Source of the DNA: Sphingobacterium spiritivorum
GTDB lineage: Bacteria > Bacteroidota > Bacteroidia > Sphingobacteriales > Sphingobacteriaceae
Assembly (NCBI RefSeq): GCF_016724845.1
Contig: NZ_CP068082.1
Coordinates: forward strand, 3,286,001-3,350,000
DNA length: 64,000 nucleotides
Direction: 5' to 3'
Under the pieces are notes generated by a model. That model was not told the origin of the DNA and searched no databases. It was given only the letters and a program-made list of their open reading frames with translations. Every line of letters begins with the position of its first letter. The stretch's first letter is position 1. The translations under genes and the position numbers were made by a program. This document shows, piece after piece, positions 16,600 through 25,777 of this stretch.

Positions 16600-16638
16600 C
16601 TTGTTTCTTTTTAGCTGTGACCATCGGGAGCCAATCGG

Positions 16639-16655
16639 TTTTGGGGTCACCAAAA
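16639..16655. other. Candidate oriT inverted repeat
   Basis: TTTTGG-ggtca-CCAAAA lies just upstream of mobC, the position of oriT in many mobilizable elements. The evidence is symmetry and place only. Confidence 0.35.
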
Positions 16656-16669
16656 CACAACCTTGCTTC

Positions 16670-17623
16670 CTACCTATTCGATAGTTTTCTTCCCGATTGA
16701 ATATTTTGGGTCTGTTCTTTGGATGATGTGAAAATCAGATAGTCATTGACATCCTTGATCCTGTTGTCTTGCCTCTGCAATTCTTCCATTCCATTTTTTA
16801 CGGTGTGCGTTTTTTCAAAATGGCTTCGCAAACTGTTGTACGATTTTAAACCACTGCTATCTGTGTCCAGATAGCTTGTTATTCCGTTATGTCGCCCTAA
16901 GAATGGATATGCTTTTTGCAGATTGGCGGTCGTATTCAGGATACAGAAGTTCGTATTTAGATACGGCTTACCTGCATTCTTTTTTAACGTCATAAAGGAT
17001 AGCAGATCCGTGAAGCCCTCAAACAAAACAACATCTTTGTTGCCGTTATCGATCGTGGTGATCCCCTTTGTCAATAGGGAGCGTTTATCATAGCTGTTGC
17101 GCAGTTCGTATCCACCTGCATCATTCTTAAAACTTGCGGCAAAGTACGTCTGTCCTTTTGCCGTCCGGTAATAGATTTCCTGACAGTATACTCTGGCAAT
17201 TTCAATATCTATTTTGCGTACGTCGGTCAGATAGTCTGTCAGAGCTTTGTTTCCGAGAGGCTCAACGGAAAGGATGGTGTAAGCGCGTTCATTTTCTTGT
17301 TGCATGACCTGTACTTTATCCAATACGGTCTGCTGGTGAAAAGAAAAGATATTTTTTCTTTCATCAGCCCAATCTAAAACAGTTGATAGGTTTTCCGTAT
17401 CCAAAAACTTCATCAGGAAGTCAATGTTATTTCCTCCGAATCCTTCCGAATGCGAGTACCAGATATTCCTATGGATATCCAACTTTGTCGAAGCCGTTCT
17501 TTCGTCTCCTCCATTGAATGGGTTTTTAAACCATGCTTCACGGCTGTTCATCCTTGCGCATGGTATCTGTAGATAATTTAATATGGATATGAGCGGTATG
17601 CGCTTTAATTCATCACATGTCAT
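16670..17623 (-). CDS. Toprim-domain primase-like protein
   Basis: 317 residues. Residues 1-85 resemble the zinc-finger CHC2-type primase N-domain in layout (GGDERTASTKLD, then FGGNNIDFLMKF) but lack the usual cysteines. A Toprim domain follows: Glu in VVLFEGFTDLLSF and Asp-x-Asp in SYLDTDSSGLKSY. Such proteins are standard in Bacteroidota mobilizable transposons and probably prime or help replication of the transferred strand or circular form. It lies downstream of the ATPase gene (70 bp) and upstream of mobC. Confidence 0.82.
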   Translation of the reverse strand: MTCDELKRIPLISILNYLQIPCARMNSREAWFKNPFNGGDERTASTKLDIHRNIWYSHSEGFGGNNIDFLMKFLDTENLSTVLDWADERKNIFSFHQQTVLDKVQVMQQENERAYTILSVEPLGNKALTDYLTDVRKIDIEIARVYCQEIYYRTAKGQTYFAASFKNDAGGYELRNSYDKRSLLTKGITTIDNGNKDVVLFEGFTDLLSFMTLKKNAGKPYLNTNFCILNTTANLQKAYPFLGRHNGITSYLDTDSSGLKSYNSLRSHFEKTHTVKNGMEELQRQDNRIKDVNDYLIFTSSKEQTQNIQSGRKLSNR

Positions 17624-17693
17624 AATCTTAATTTTAAAGTAGGTTTAGTTTAGTCTATTACTATATAGGGGCGGACTAAACTAAACCTGTTTT

Positions 17694-18740
17694 TTAATAA
17701 TAGAATTCAGGGTTGAACCGGTAGGTCTTATCGTTTTTGATGACCATCCGTTTGTTTTCCAGAAATGTCTTCAGCTGTTTGGCTTTATTGATGCCGAAAT
17801 TGAAGCCCTTTGCCAGATACGCATTCCGTAATCTGCCAACATATTCATCATATGTGCAGGTTATTTCACTGCCGTTGAACATTTCCTGTAACACTTCCCG
17901 ATGGTTCTCTTTGGAAAGCTCCTGATAGTCGAATCCCTTTCTCGATACTGTACCTGACAGGTCAAAGTTCTCATCCAGTACGGGCAAACCATCATCGATA
18001 AAAAAGGTAAATGGCTCAAACTCGATATCCCTGATGAACTTTGGCGCCACGGTGCTGTAGTTTGTATCCAGATCGCTTTTGGTGACCTGTAATATGGATT
18101 CAGCCTTATTGTTCAATTCTGTCCCCAAATGCCCTCTGGTGTTGTCATCACCCTTGTTTAGGTGCAGTACGGTATGGATGTGTATATTCAGCTCCTGTGA
18201 CCATTTCATCAGCTTGCCGGTAATTTCGGTCGCTTCCGTAGCATTATTGATGTCGTAAACAAGATCCCTGATCCCGTCTATGATGACCAGACATATTTTG
18301 CCCGCATATTTGGACAGGGCATATTCGATGATACTTATGCGCTCTTTAGTGGGGTATTCCCTCAGGGATATAAATTTTAGGTTTTCATGGACTTCCGTTG
18401 TCGGGTAATTTATGAGTTTGTAAACCCTTGAAATCAACCTGTGGCAATGGAATCTGCTCTGCTCCGTATCGCAGTACAGTACCAATGGACGGTTTATGGG
18501 AACTTTGACCTTATACTGTAATATCTGTTTTCCGCTCAATGCAGCAGCGACCAATGAAATCACATTGAATGTTTTCCTACTCTTGGCCTTTCCGGTGGAT
18601 GCGCTGAAATTTCCTAATGTACCGATAACGGAATCGGAATTGCTGATTGTTATCATGATCGGAGGTTCTAAAAATTTATCTGTTATTTTTACTATAGCCC
18701 TATCCAATGCAGTGGCTATGTCCTGGTTAAACGAGATCAT
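17694..18740 (-). CDS. RepA-like RecA-fold ATPase/helicase
   Basis: 348 residues. A P-loop is seen as GKAKSRKTF near residue 50 and a Walker B as KICLVIIDGIRDL near residue 155, followed by HTVLHLNKGDDNTRGHLGTE, the AAA_25/RepA layout with a sensor-like histidine. A C-terminal winged-helix-like segment follows. It likely acts as a replicative helicase or loader for the excised element. The start codon overlaps the stop of the helix-turn-helix gene by one base (TAATG), so the two are translationally coupled. Confidence 0.8.
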   Translation of the reverse strand: MISFNQDIATALDRAIVKITDKFLEPPIMITISNSDSVIGTLGNFSASTGKAKSRKTFNVISLVAAALSGKQILQYKVKVPINRPLVLYCDTEQSRFHCHRLISRVYKLINYPTTEVHENLKFISLREYPTKERISIIEYALSKYAGKICLVIIDGIRDLVYDINNATEATEITGKLMKWSQELNIHIHTVLHLNKGDDNTRGHLGTELNNKAESILQVTKSDLDTNYSTVAPKFIRDIEFEPFTFFIDDGLPVLDENFDLSGTVSRKGFDYQELSKENHREVLQEMFNGSEITCTYDEYVGRLRNAYLAKGFNFGINKAKQLKTFLENKRMVIKNDKTYRFNPEFYY

Positions 18741-19039
18741 TATTTACCTCCTTTGTTATGGTTGAAGTTCGTCATGGATGCCATAACATCTTCTTTGTTG
18801 AAGTAAATGCGCTTTCCCATACGTTTATAGGGAATACGCCCCTGTTTCATCCATTCGGTCAGGCTGACAAGGGAAATATCAAGCTCGTTTGCCATTTCCT
18901 TTTTGGTCATTAGTTTTGTCGGTTGCTTTTTTTGCGGAGGATCGTCCATATTACCAACCTTTGAAATAAAAACCTGTAGTTCTTCCCTAACTGCATCCTT
19001 GACACAATCTCTAAGGGCATTTCGATCCAGTGTAATCAT
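18740..19039 (-). CDS. Helix-turn-helix excisionase-like protein
   Basis: 99 residues. The C-terminal half (KLMTKKEMANELDISLVSLT, then IPYKRMGKRIYFNKEDV) is the MerR/excisionase-type winged helix of HTH_17 proteins. In this kind of element such a protein acts as recombination directionality factor and/or regulator of the rep-mob genes. It begins the operon HTH-ATPase-Toprim-mobC-mobB-membrane protein on the reverse strand. Confidence 0.8.
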   Translation of the reverse strand: MITLDRNALRDCVKDAVREELQVFISKVGNMDDPPQKKQPTKLMTKKEMANELDISLVSLTEWMKQGRIPYKRMGKRIYFNKEDVMASMTNFNHNKGGK

Positions 19040-19137
19040 ACTTTGCTCATGTTTATCAATTTAAGAATGTCGAAGTCATGGCCACTTTCTTCGTTTAATT
19101 AACTTGACACAAAATTGGGCAAGCAAGACCACAAAAA

Positions 19138-19163
19138 ATGCCGTTCAGAATTTTGAACGGCAT
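19138..19163 (-). terminator. Terminator of the element integrase operon
   Basis: ATGCCGTTCA pairs with TGAACGGCAT, and the reverse strand continues with a T-run (ATTTTTTG). It lies 34 bases beyond the stop of the 333-residue gene. Confidence 0.75.
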
Positions 19164-19196
19164 CTCTGCAAGGGGGTGGTATGATTTATCTTCTGG

Positions 19197-20198
19197 CTAT
19201 TCAATTGGAATAATTTTGAATTTGCGATCTGAATTGTCAATGTCGGTGGGTTTACCGTCACAAAAATAGTTCTCTACTGTTCCGAATGGAATTGGCTTAT
19301 CATGTTCCAAAAAATGATTGGAAATGATTTTTGCCCATGTTATATGGGCGTTAGTCCCTAGGAATGTTTCTGCTTTTCCGTTGATTATTATCTTTGCTTT
19401 CATAAATTCATCAAACAACGCGATCAGATTAAGTTTGTCGCCGTTCAGTATATTGATTTTATGATGATCCAAGGAATTCAATCGGGATTTCTCTTTTTTG
19501 AGCTTTTTAACCTGTTCTTTAAATTCATCCAATTCTTTTAATGTCGTATTATACTGTGCTAGCAAACGATCGAGATTTTGTTTCTGGATGAATTGCTTTT
19601 TTAATTCTTCCTGTTCCTCTTTGTTCGAATCTAGATAGTTCTCCAGAATAGTTTTTATGGTATTTATATTGGATTCTGTACTTGCATTGGATGAATTGGC
19701 AAGTTTCGTAAATGCCGAATCGATCAATTCCTGTGTCCGCTGGAATTCTATTTGAGTTTTGCTCTTTACTTCTTGCAATAGTTGCTCGCTGACTATCTCA
19801 TATTTTTTTGACAGACTTACCGTGAAATTCCATCGGTCATATTTGGGAAGGATATTCTCGATGAAATACTGGAATTTCTGTATTCTAAGGTCGTTTCTTC
19901 TTTTCTGTGTCGCCGACAGCTTTTCCTGTGATTTGCTTCTTTCCTTTTTTAGCTCGGAATTAACAGTCTGCCATAATTCTTTAAAAAACTCTCTGCCGTC
20001 AGTATCGTTGAATTCAGCTTTGTAATAGTTGAAGTGGCGCAAAAAGAGATCTTCAAGTTGACTCTCTGGAAGTCGCTGAACTTTTATAAGAAAGTGTACA
20101 TCCGCATGCGTATCGTTCTTGGAAAAAGGGACGCCCACGTCCAATGGATGCGGATCAAAGTCAAACGGTTTTCTTCTTCTGAAATATTTACTGTTCAT
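19197..20198 (-). CDS. Coiled-coil protein of the mobile element, function unknown
   Basis: 333 residues with no family I can name. The N-terminal 60 residues are polar (FRRRKPFDFDPHPLDVGVPF), residues 75-245 are long helices with coiled-coil character, and the last 85 residues form a compact domain (ALFDEFMKAKIIINGKAETF, WAKIISNHF, PFGTVENYF) that looks like the C-terminal winged-helix-like module of RteC-type regulators of Bacteroides elements. It starts 4 bp after the integrase stop, so it is part of the integrase transcript and may regulate excision. The RteC comparison is a weak resemblance, not a firm call. Confidence 0.55.
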   Translation of the reverse strand: MNSKYFRRRKPFDFDPHPLDVGVPFSKNDTHADVHFLIKVQRLPESQLEDLFLRHFNYYKAEFNDTDGREFFKELWQTVNSELKKERSKSQEKLSATQKRRNDLRIQKFQYFIENILPKYDRWNFTVSLSKKYEIVSEQLLQEVKSKTQIEFQRTQELIDSAFTKLANSSNASTESNINTIKTILENYLDSNKEEQEELKKQFIQKQNLDRLLAQYNTTLKELDEFKEQVKKLKKEKSRLNSLDHHKINILNGDKLNLIALFDEFMKAKIIINGKAETFLGTNAHITWAKIISNHFLEHDKPIPFGTVENYFCDGKPTDIDNSDRKFKIIPIE

Positions 20199-20202
20199 AA
20201 TT

Positions 20203-21534
20203 TTAAAATTTGTTCAGTGCATCGATTAACGAATCCGTGTTTGCCGATTCGTATTTCATTAAAGTCCTTATGTCGGAATGTGCGGTCAGTTTCTGCACAA
20301 GTGTAATGGGTACGTTCCTGCTCAATAGGTTCGTTACCATTGATCTTCTGCCGACATGGCTCGATAGGAAGTCGTACTTCCTTTTTTCTATCACCAGCTT
20401 TTGCTTACCTGAATACCTTGTGATCTTTATGATTTCGTCCATTCCTGCCAGTTTGCCGACAGTTTTGATATATTCATTGAACTTCTGGTTGGATATCTTG
20501 GGCACGGAGTAACCGATACGCTCCAAGATATCCTTTGCTGGGGCAATATACCCCTCAAAAGGTACGATCACCCTTTTTTTGACTTTTACCGAAATGAAGT
20601 CCCAAGCATTGTTTTTTATGTCCTTTGGGTCAAAGTTGATCAGATCCTCAAATCTTTGCCCTGTGTAGCACAATAGACAGAACAGATCCCGTACCCTTTC
20701 CAGACTGGGTCTGTCCGAAAGATCATGGTTCATCAGTTTCTGTATTTCGGATTCTGACAGGGCAATGATCTCATTGTAGGCTTTCTTCTTAAAGTTTGTC
20801 TTCTGGGTCTTGAAGACATCGGGATGCACCAAATAATCATTGTCGTTGCACCACTTTAGGAATACCTTTAACGTGGAGATGTACTTGTGGATGGTGTCAT
20901 TCAGCAAGCCCTCTTTATCTCCATCGTTCGTGTTCTTTTTCCTGCTTAGAAATACCTCAAACTGATCGAGAAATTTACCGTCCATTTCCCTAAGGATAAG
21001 TTTTGTTCCCTTATGCTTCTCAAAATCCTCCAATCCCTTAAAGACTGTCCGGTATTCTTTTAACGTACCCTCTTTGACAAAATTGGATTTGTAGGAAAGG
21101 AACTGGGTTTTCAGGTGGGAAATGGATATTTCACTATTGACGGCATTGTCCCTGTCAATACAGTCCTGTACAATCTGTTTATAATCCTCTTTGGAAAGAA
21201 ACTGGTTTGTTTCTTTTTTTCGCATTGCTTCCCTTGTACAGCAGTTTGCAAGGTTGTTCAGTTCAACATTGAATTCCAACGCTCCGCTGGCACTTGGTTT
21301 AAGCCTTTCCTTTTCAAAATCCCAACTTTTGGGCAATATCTTATAGTTTGTCCTGTATTTTATCCTACAGGATTTATCCGGTGAAAAGAAGAGATACAGT
21401 GCAGTGGGCGATGGATTCCAGAACTTTTGTGCAAGGTTCTTCTTTTTCCCTCCAACCTTTGCCAATTCCTGTTTGACCTTTTCAGGCGAAATATCGGGAT
21501 TATAGGGCTTATCTAAATAAAAATTCACTTTCAT
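20203..21534 (-). CDS. int: Tyrosine integrase of the mobile element
   Basis: 443 residues. An N-terminal arm-binding domain (about 1-110, with CRIKYRTNYKILPKSWDFEK), a SAM-like core-binding domain (about 135-240) and a catalytic domain (about 255-440). Catalytic residues are Arg294 (TGQRFEDL), His393 and Arg396 (HVGRRS), His419 (LTAHS) and the nucleophile Tyr428 (LMKYES). The three-domain build is that of integrases of Bacteroidota conjugative and mobilizable transposons. It lies about 140 bp from attR, with arm-site-like repeats in between, and would recombine attL with attR in tRNA-Pro. Confidence 0.92.
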   Translation of the reverse strand: MKVNFYLDKPYNPDISPEKVKQELAKVGGKKKNLAQKFWNPSPTALYLFFSPDKSCRIKYRTNYKILPKSWDFEKERLKPSASGALEFNVELNNLANCCTREAMRKKETNQFLSKEDYKQIVQDCIDRDNAVNSEISISHLKTQFLSYKSNFVKEGTLKEYRTVFKGLEDFEKHKGTKLILREMDGKFLDQFEVFLSRKKNTNDGDKEGLLNDTIHKYISTLKVFLKWCNDNDYLVHPDVFKTQKTNFKKKAYNEIIALSESEIQKLMNHDLSDRPSLERVRDLFCLLCYTGQRFEDLINFDPKDIKNNAWDFISVKVKKRVIVPFEGYIAPAKDILERIGYSVPKISNQKFNEYIKTVGKLAGMDEIIKITRYSGKQKLVIEKRKYDFLSSHVGRRSMVTNLLSRNVPITLVQKLTAHSDIRTLMKYESANTDSLIDALNKF

Positions 21535-21540
21535 ATTTCT

Positions 21541-21560
21541 CGGACATATTTCGGACAGAA
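21541..21560 (+). repeat. Candidate integrase arm site near attR
   Basis: CGGACATATTTCGGACAGAA mirrors the pair of half-sites at 11441-11460. Just beyond it, TTAGGTAAAGATAGGTAATA (around 21594) adds a second short direct repeat (TAGGTAA/TAGGTAA) that may also bind Int or Xis. Confidence 0.55.
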
Positions 21561-21675
21561 ATGCTTAATATTACCATATTTTACCTTTGTAAGGTTAGGT
21601 AAAGATAGGTAATAAAATTTGTAAATACCTAATAATCAGAGTAAAATAAGAAAAGTAAAAGTAAGATATGATAAC

Positions 21676-21702
21676 GGTTCGAATCCTGCCACCCCGACAA
21701 AA
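21676..21702 (+). repeat. attR: second copy of the 27-bp attachment repeat
   Basis: Identical to 11383-11409, the 3' part of tRNA-Pro plus GACAAAA. It is followed by a hairpin with T-run (AGCTCTGAC...GTCAGGGCTTTT), the likely original tRNA-Pro terminator. Confidence 0.9.
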
Positions 21703-21930
21703 AAGCTCTGACGAAAGTCAGGGCTTTTATTGTTTCGGGCCGGATGAGAAGGCTGAGGATCATATGGAATTCTTGGGAGATACTCTTTAAGTATATAATA
21801 AATCAGTTCAGTTAGTATAATCCTGCACTTAGATTTCTGAATGAAATATAACATTTGAGCTTTAGTGTGAAAAAGTTAATTTGTGGAGTCTTAAAGTATT
21901 TCCCATTTTTAAAGAATTAAATCAACTTGT

Positions 21931-22404
21931 ATGATTAATGAACTTTACGAATGTAAAATTTTAAGAGCTAGCAGGACTAGGTTATTGCAATTGATAGAAA
22001 CAGTTGATTACGAGATACTCTTCAAAATTCCGGAAGGTTTTAACAATAATATAATTTGGCAAATTGGTCATTGTATTACTTCTCAACAGAGGCATATGTA
22101 TATGCGTAGCGGATTACCAATGCATATTTCTAAAGAATTTATGGAATCCTTCAAAATTGGATCGTCTCCAGGTTCCTGGCAAATTACTCCCGATACTAAT
22201 GAGGTGAAGCCCTTATTGATTGATACAGTTAATATCCTTGAGTCGGATCTGGAATCCGGATTATTTATAAACTATGAACCCTTTGATTTACCGATCGGAA
22301 TTCATGTGAAAAATCATATCGAAGCATTACAAGCTGCTAACTATCACGAAGCGGAGCATAGCGGAAAGATTTTTATGTACTTGAAGTTACTCGTCAAAGA
22401 GTGA
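21931..22404 (+). CDS. DinB-like protein
   Basis: 157 residues, one helical DinB-like bundle. Metal-site-type histidines are visible in IIWQIGHCITSQQRHMY and in ANYHEAEHSGKIFMY near the C-terminus, the usual two positions of the family. Members are often bacillithiol- or mycothiol-dependent transferases or of unknown role. It is the first chromosomal gene after attR, read on the plus strand with its own upstream region. Confidence 0.75.
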   Translation: MINELYECKILRASRTRLLQLIETVDYEILFKIPEGFNNNIIWQIGHCITSQQRHMYMRSGLPMHISKEFMESFKIGSSPGSWQITPDTNEVKPLLIDTVNILESDLESGLFINYEPFDLPIGIHVKNHIEALQAANYHEAEHSGKIFMYLKLLVKE

Positions 22405-22604
22405 TGCAGATCAATGAAGGGGCACATTCAATAATTTGATAAACAAGTGTCAGAAGGAAGATTTACAGATAAGTCATGCTCACTAAAGCGCTTTATCATT
22501 TCTAAAAATATCTGTCGTAAAGTTTATTTTGATTTCCAGGCTTACTATGGTTTGATGAGCTATATTATTGCATACTGTTAAAGAGCATCCGAGTATTTAT
22601 AACT

Positions 22605-23903
22605 GTGCCTAATTACCAATTAATGACCCATACTTTTTTCACGCCATTAAAGCAATTTTTACATAAGTTGATTCATGTAGGGATTTATCCCGATATGCCT
22701 TATGTAGAGTCCCGATATACCAAGCTGCTGAATGTATTGAACTGGCTAGGATTATGTTTTATGCTGGGGTATGCTATTCTGAACTTAACGAATGGACGTT
22801 ATTTTCTGACGGCTTTGAATATGTTCAATATGGTAGATGCGACTGCTGTATTGATATTGCACAGGTTGAGAATGTATCTGAGTGCCCGACTGGTAATGGT
22901 TGGATGCAGGATTGTAATCTATACGATCTCCGGACTTTATTTCCATAATGGTGCAGAATACTTTTTATTAACGCTGTTGATCACCACTATTATAATCTTT
23001 GACAACAGGTGGATCAGAACATTTCTGTGTTCGCTTATAATATTGGCCTGTATAAGTGTGGTTCTGTTTCCTCAGCCTCCGTTACTGGGGGTGCCTGTTA
23101 TGGAAGAGCAGGCTATTGTAAATATGGTGTTGGCTATTGGATTGATTATTGGCACAGTAACCTTTTTCAAAAGTATTCAATATGGTTATCAACAGGAAGT
23201 GGAAAAACAGAGGCAGGCACTAATTGAGTTAAACCGGGACAAACAACGTATGTTCTCTATCCTTGCTCATGATATCCGAAGTCCGATGGCAACGCTCGAA
23301 AACTTGTTGCAGATATTTTATGAGAACTTATTGACGCGTACCGAACAGATGAAAACTACTCAGTTGCTGAAAGATCAGGTTATACAATTGGGCACCACAA
23401 TGGATGATCTCCTGAACTGGAGTGCCAGAGGTATGCAGGGCATGGAGACAGTCAAGACATCGTTTCTTCTTTATCCTCTTATAAAGGAATTATTTCAATT
23501 TTTTGATCTGATTATTAAACAAAAGCAGCTTGAAGTGGAGATGTGTATCGATAAAGAGTTGATATTGTCTGCGGATCGGGATCAGATTGCCGTTGTCATG
23601 AGAAATCTGTTGAGTAATGCCTGCAAGTTTAGCCACAGGGGAGGGCATATACGTATAGTTGCTGTAGAAAAAAACAATAGTATAGAAGTATTCATTGAGG
23701 ATGAAGGTGTAGGTATGGATGAGAACAGGATAAACAGGCTTTTTACTTCTTCAAATTCTTCCGTTCAGGGAACTGCAGGTGAAAAAGGATATGGATTGGG
23801 TTTGATGTTATGTGCGGAATTTGTACGTTTGAATGAAGGGAATATTGCGGTGAAAAGCAGATTAGGTGAAGGTTCGATCTTTACTGTTAGGCTGCCTCAA
23901 TAA
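22605..23903 (+). CDS. Sensor histidine kinase, membrane-bound
   Basis: 432 residues from the GTG at 22605 (an ATG at 22623 is an alternative). Six or so hydrophobic segments occupy residues 45-190 (for example LLNVLNWLGLCFMLGYAIL and LLTLLITTIIIF), with no large periplasmic domain. The HisKA phosphoacceptor is His222 in ILAHDIRSPMATLENL. HATPase boxes: N box MRNLLSNACKFS, G1 EDEGVGMDE, G2 EKGYGLGLMLC. No response regulator lies next to it, so it may act with a partner elsewhere. Confidence 0.9.
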   Translation: MPNYQLMTHTFFTPLKQFLHKLIHVGIYPDMPYVESRYTKLLNVLNWLGLCFMLGYAILNLTNGRYFLTALNMFNMVDATAVLILHRLRMYLSARLVMVGCRIVIYTISGLYFHNGAEYFLLTLLITTIIIFDNRWIRTFLCSLIILACISVVLFPQPPLLGVPVMEEQAIVNMVLAIGLIIGTVTFFKSIQYGYQQEVEKQRQALIELNRDKQRMFSILAHDIRSPMATLENLLQIFYENLLTRTEQMKTTQLLKDQVIQLGTTMDDLLNWSARGMQGMETVKTSFLLYPLIKELFQFFDLIIKQKQLEVEMCIDKELILSADRDQIAVVMRNLLSNACKFSHRGGHIRIVAVEKNNSIEVFIEDEGVGMDENRINRLFTSSNSSVQGTAGEKGYGLGLMLCAEFVRLNEGNIAVKSRLGEGSIFTVRLPQ

Positions 23904-23979
23904 GGGAAGTCGTTTTATCCTGTTGTCTCAATTATGGAGATTGCTTTATACAAGTGAATTATTTATTGTGTATCAAAAA

Positions 23980-24822
23980 ATGAATGTACAAAGTTTAGAA
24001 AATACAGATCTTGATGAACTGCTGGAAGTCATTAATGTAGCCTTTTCGGATTATATTGTACCCTTTCATCTTGATCCGGATCAGCTTAAATTTAAGATTT
24101 TCACAGAAGGAATACGTCTTGATTTATCTTTTGGCGTTTACTCGTCAGGCCGGTTAGTTGCTTTTGTGTTGCATGGGCTTAATAAGATCGGGGATGAGCT
24201 TGTCGCTTATAATGCTGCAACAGGAGTGGTGCCGGATTACAGAGGCAGAAAACTCGTTGGTGTGATGTATGATAAATTGTTGCCGAAATTAAATGAGCTT
24301 GGGGTAAAGAAAATGATCTTAGAAGTGATCGAAGGAAATCTGCCTGCTATAAGAGCATATGAAAAATTGGGTTATACAGTTCATAGAAAACTGGACTGCT
24401 TTAGTGGTCAGGTAGAGACTGCAGGAAAGGATACGGATATCGAGATAAGAGAAATTAAAGAATTTCAATGGCCGATTTTTACTTCATTCTGGGATATACA
24501 GCCTTCCTGGCAAAATGACGTGAAGACTTTAGCAAACAGTGCAGATCATTGTCGTATTGTTGGAGCATACCATGGAGATATATTAGCAGGCTATGCGGTG
24601 TTTAATCCTGCAACCCGACGAATTCAGCAAATAGCAATAGCTCAGGATTATCGCAGGAAAGGAATTGCGACGAATATCATGAACTATATATCCAAGACTC
24701 TTGGGCAGCAGGATCTCGTTATTAATAATGTAGATCATACTTCAGACGGAGCTTTGTCCTTTATAAAACAACTTGGACTTTCCTTTAAACTCGCTCAATT
24801 TGAAATGAAGAGACTGGTGTAA
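23980..24822 (+). CDS. Double-domain GNAT acetyltransferase
   Basis: 280 residues from the ATG at 23980; the open frame reaches into the kinase gene but the part before this ATG is not GNAT sequence. Two GNAT domains are seen: the first (about 1-145) has VVPDYRGRKLVGVMYDKL and GNLPAIRAYEKLGY; the second (about 155-275) has IAIAQDYRRKGIATNIMNYI and SFIKQLGLSF. Both acetyl-CoA loops (RGRKLVG, YRRKGIA) look functional. Substrate unknown. It follows the kinase gene by 76 bp on the same strand. Confidence 0.8.
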   Translation: MNVQSLENTDLDELLEVINVAFSDYIVPFHLDPDQLKFKIFTEGIRLDLSFGVYSSGRLVAFVLHGLNKIGDELVAYNAATGVVPDYRGRKLVGVMYDKLLPKLNELGVKKMILEVIEGNLPAIRAYEKLGYTVHRKLDCFSGQVETAGKDTDIEIREIKEFQWPIFTSFWDIQPSWQNDVKTLANSADHCRIVGAYHGDILAGYAVFNPATRRIQQIAIAQDYRRKGIATNIMNYISKTLGQQDLVINNVDHTSDGALSFIKQLGLSFKLAQFEMKRLV

Positions 24823-25020
24823 AGAAGTTACAGATATAAAATAGCTAAAGTCAATATTAGTTTTTGCGAAAAAGATATTGTAAATTATATTGAAATTCTT
24901 GAACATTATAAAATTGATCGGATCAACAAAGCTGAAACGATAATAAATAAATGTGATAGTAGTAAATTGAAATATAAAATTGTTGTGCATTCAAAATGTC
25001 ATTCCGAATGCAAGCCATAG
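24823..25020 (+). pseudogene. Start-less open frame after the GNAT gene, possible gene remnant
   Basis: A 65-codon open stretch continues in the same frame as the GNAT gene directly after its TAA and ends at TAG (25018-25020). It has no ATG or GTG near its beginning, but its translation is protein-like (VNISFCEKDIVNYIEILEHY, then KAETIINKC and HSKCHSEC at the end). It may be the 3' remnant of a lost gene. Chance cannot be excluded at this length in AT-rich DNA. Confidence 0.3.
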
Positions 25021-25047
25021 TCGTTTTGATACATTTCTAAATCCTGC

Positions 25048-25707
25048 ATGAAAATATTGATACCCATACTGACAATACTATTGTTGCTTATTTTCTGTAA
25101 GTATGATTCGATATCTATGAGCACTCATGTGAACCTAGAGAATAACGGGAATGATAAAAAACAAAGCATTGAGGATTCGGTTGAAATTTTTCACGACTCT
25201 TTATATGTTGAACTGCAACTAAACTTTACAGAAATATCGGAAGAAGAGTTTCACGTTTACAAAGATAAATACAGCACAAGCTGTGTTATAGATTCAAGCC
25301 ATTTTATACAAGGATCAAACATGTATATAGCACAGGACTGTAAAGAAATCTGTGACACATATCTTTGTGAAAAAAATACTGACAGGAAGTTGCGGCTACC
25401 ATCCGGTTTTGATTCCGGAATATCGACAATTTTACTTTCCCCTTCCTGTACTCAAATGATTATATGCTCCTCTTATGATGGTCCTGATTATAGTGATTAT
25501 TATGAAAATAGAGCGGAAATGTTTGTTTTCAATGTAATTAATGGAATGGGTATAAGAGGGGTGAAACCTGCTTTTAAATATTATTCCAGAAAATGGTCAA
25601 TTGAAGAATTGACTTGGGTTAATGAGCATACAATAGCTTTAAAAGTCTATCAAGCAAACCGAAATACCGCTCAGTATAAATATCTGAAAACGGAACTTTC
25701 TAAGTAA
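25048..25707 (+). CDS. Hypothetical secreted or membrane-anchored protein
   Basis: 219 residues, unrecognised. Residues 1-18 (MKILIPILTILLLLIFCK) form a hydrophobic N-terminus; a cysteine follows but the preceding residues do not fit a lipobox well, so it may be a signal anchor. The rest is polar, with several cysteines (SCVIDSS, DCKEICDTYLCEK, SPSCTQMIICSS) that could form disulfides, and a repeating strand pattern. It lies on the plus strand after the double GNAT. The next gene is convergent. Confidence 0.6.
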   Translation: MKILIPILTILLLLIFCKYDSISMSTHVNLENNGNDKKQSIEDSVEIFHDSLYVELQLNFTEISEEEFHVYKDKYSTSCVIDSSHFIQGSNMYIAQDCKEICDTYLCEKNTDRKLRLPSGFDSGISTILLSPSCTQMIICSSYDGPDYSDYYENRAEMFVFNVINGMGIRGVKPAFKYYSRKWSIEELTWVNEHTIALKVYQANRNTAQYKYLKTELSK

Positions 25708-25777
25708 AAAGATGTTCTTATAGTAACGTCTTCGACTTTACCTTCATCAAAAAAACTAAAATGGTTGTATAACAAAG

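Larger units (their letters stand above)
11383..21702. mobile_element. Integrative mobilizable element inserted in tRNA-Pro (about 10.3 kb)
   Basis: The two 27-bp direct repeats bound a block with integrase, excisionase-like protein, ATPase, Toprim protein, MobC, relaxase and cargo. This gene order is typical of Bacteroidota mobilizable transposons of the NBU/Tn4555 kind, which are moved by helper conjugative elements; no conjugation (tra) genes are present. The integrase 20203-21534 lies next to attR. Arm-site-like repeats (CGGACAyATTTCGGACA) are present just inside both ends. The cargo is an integron-like array carrying aadS. Confidence 0.9.
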
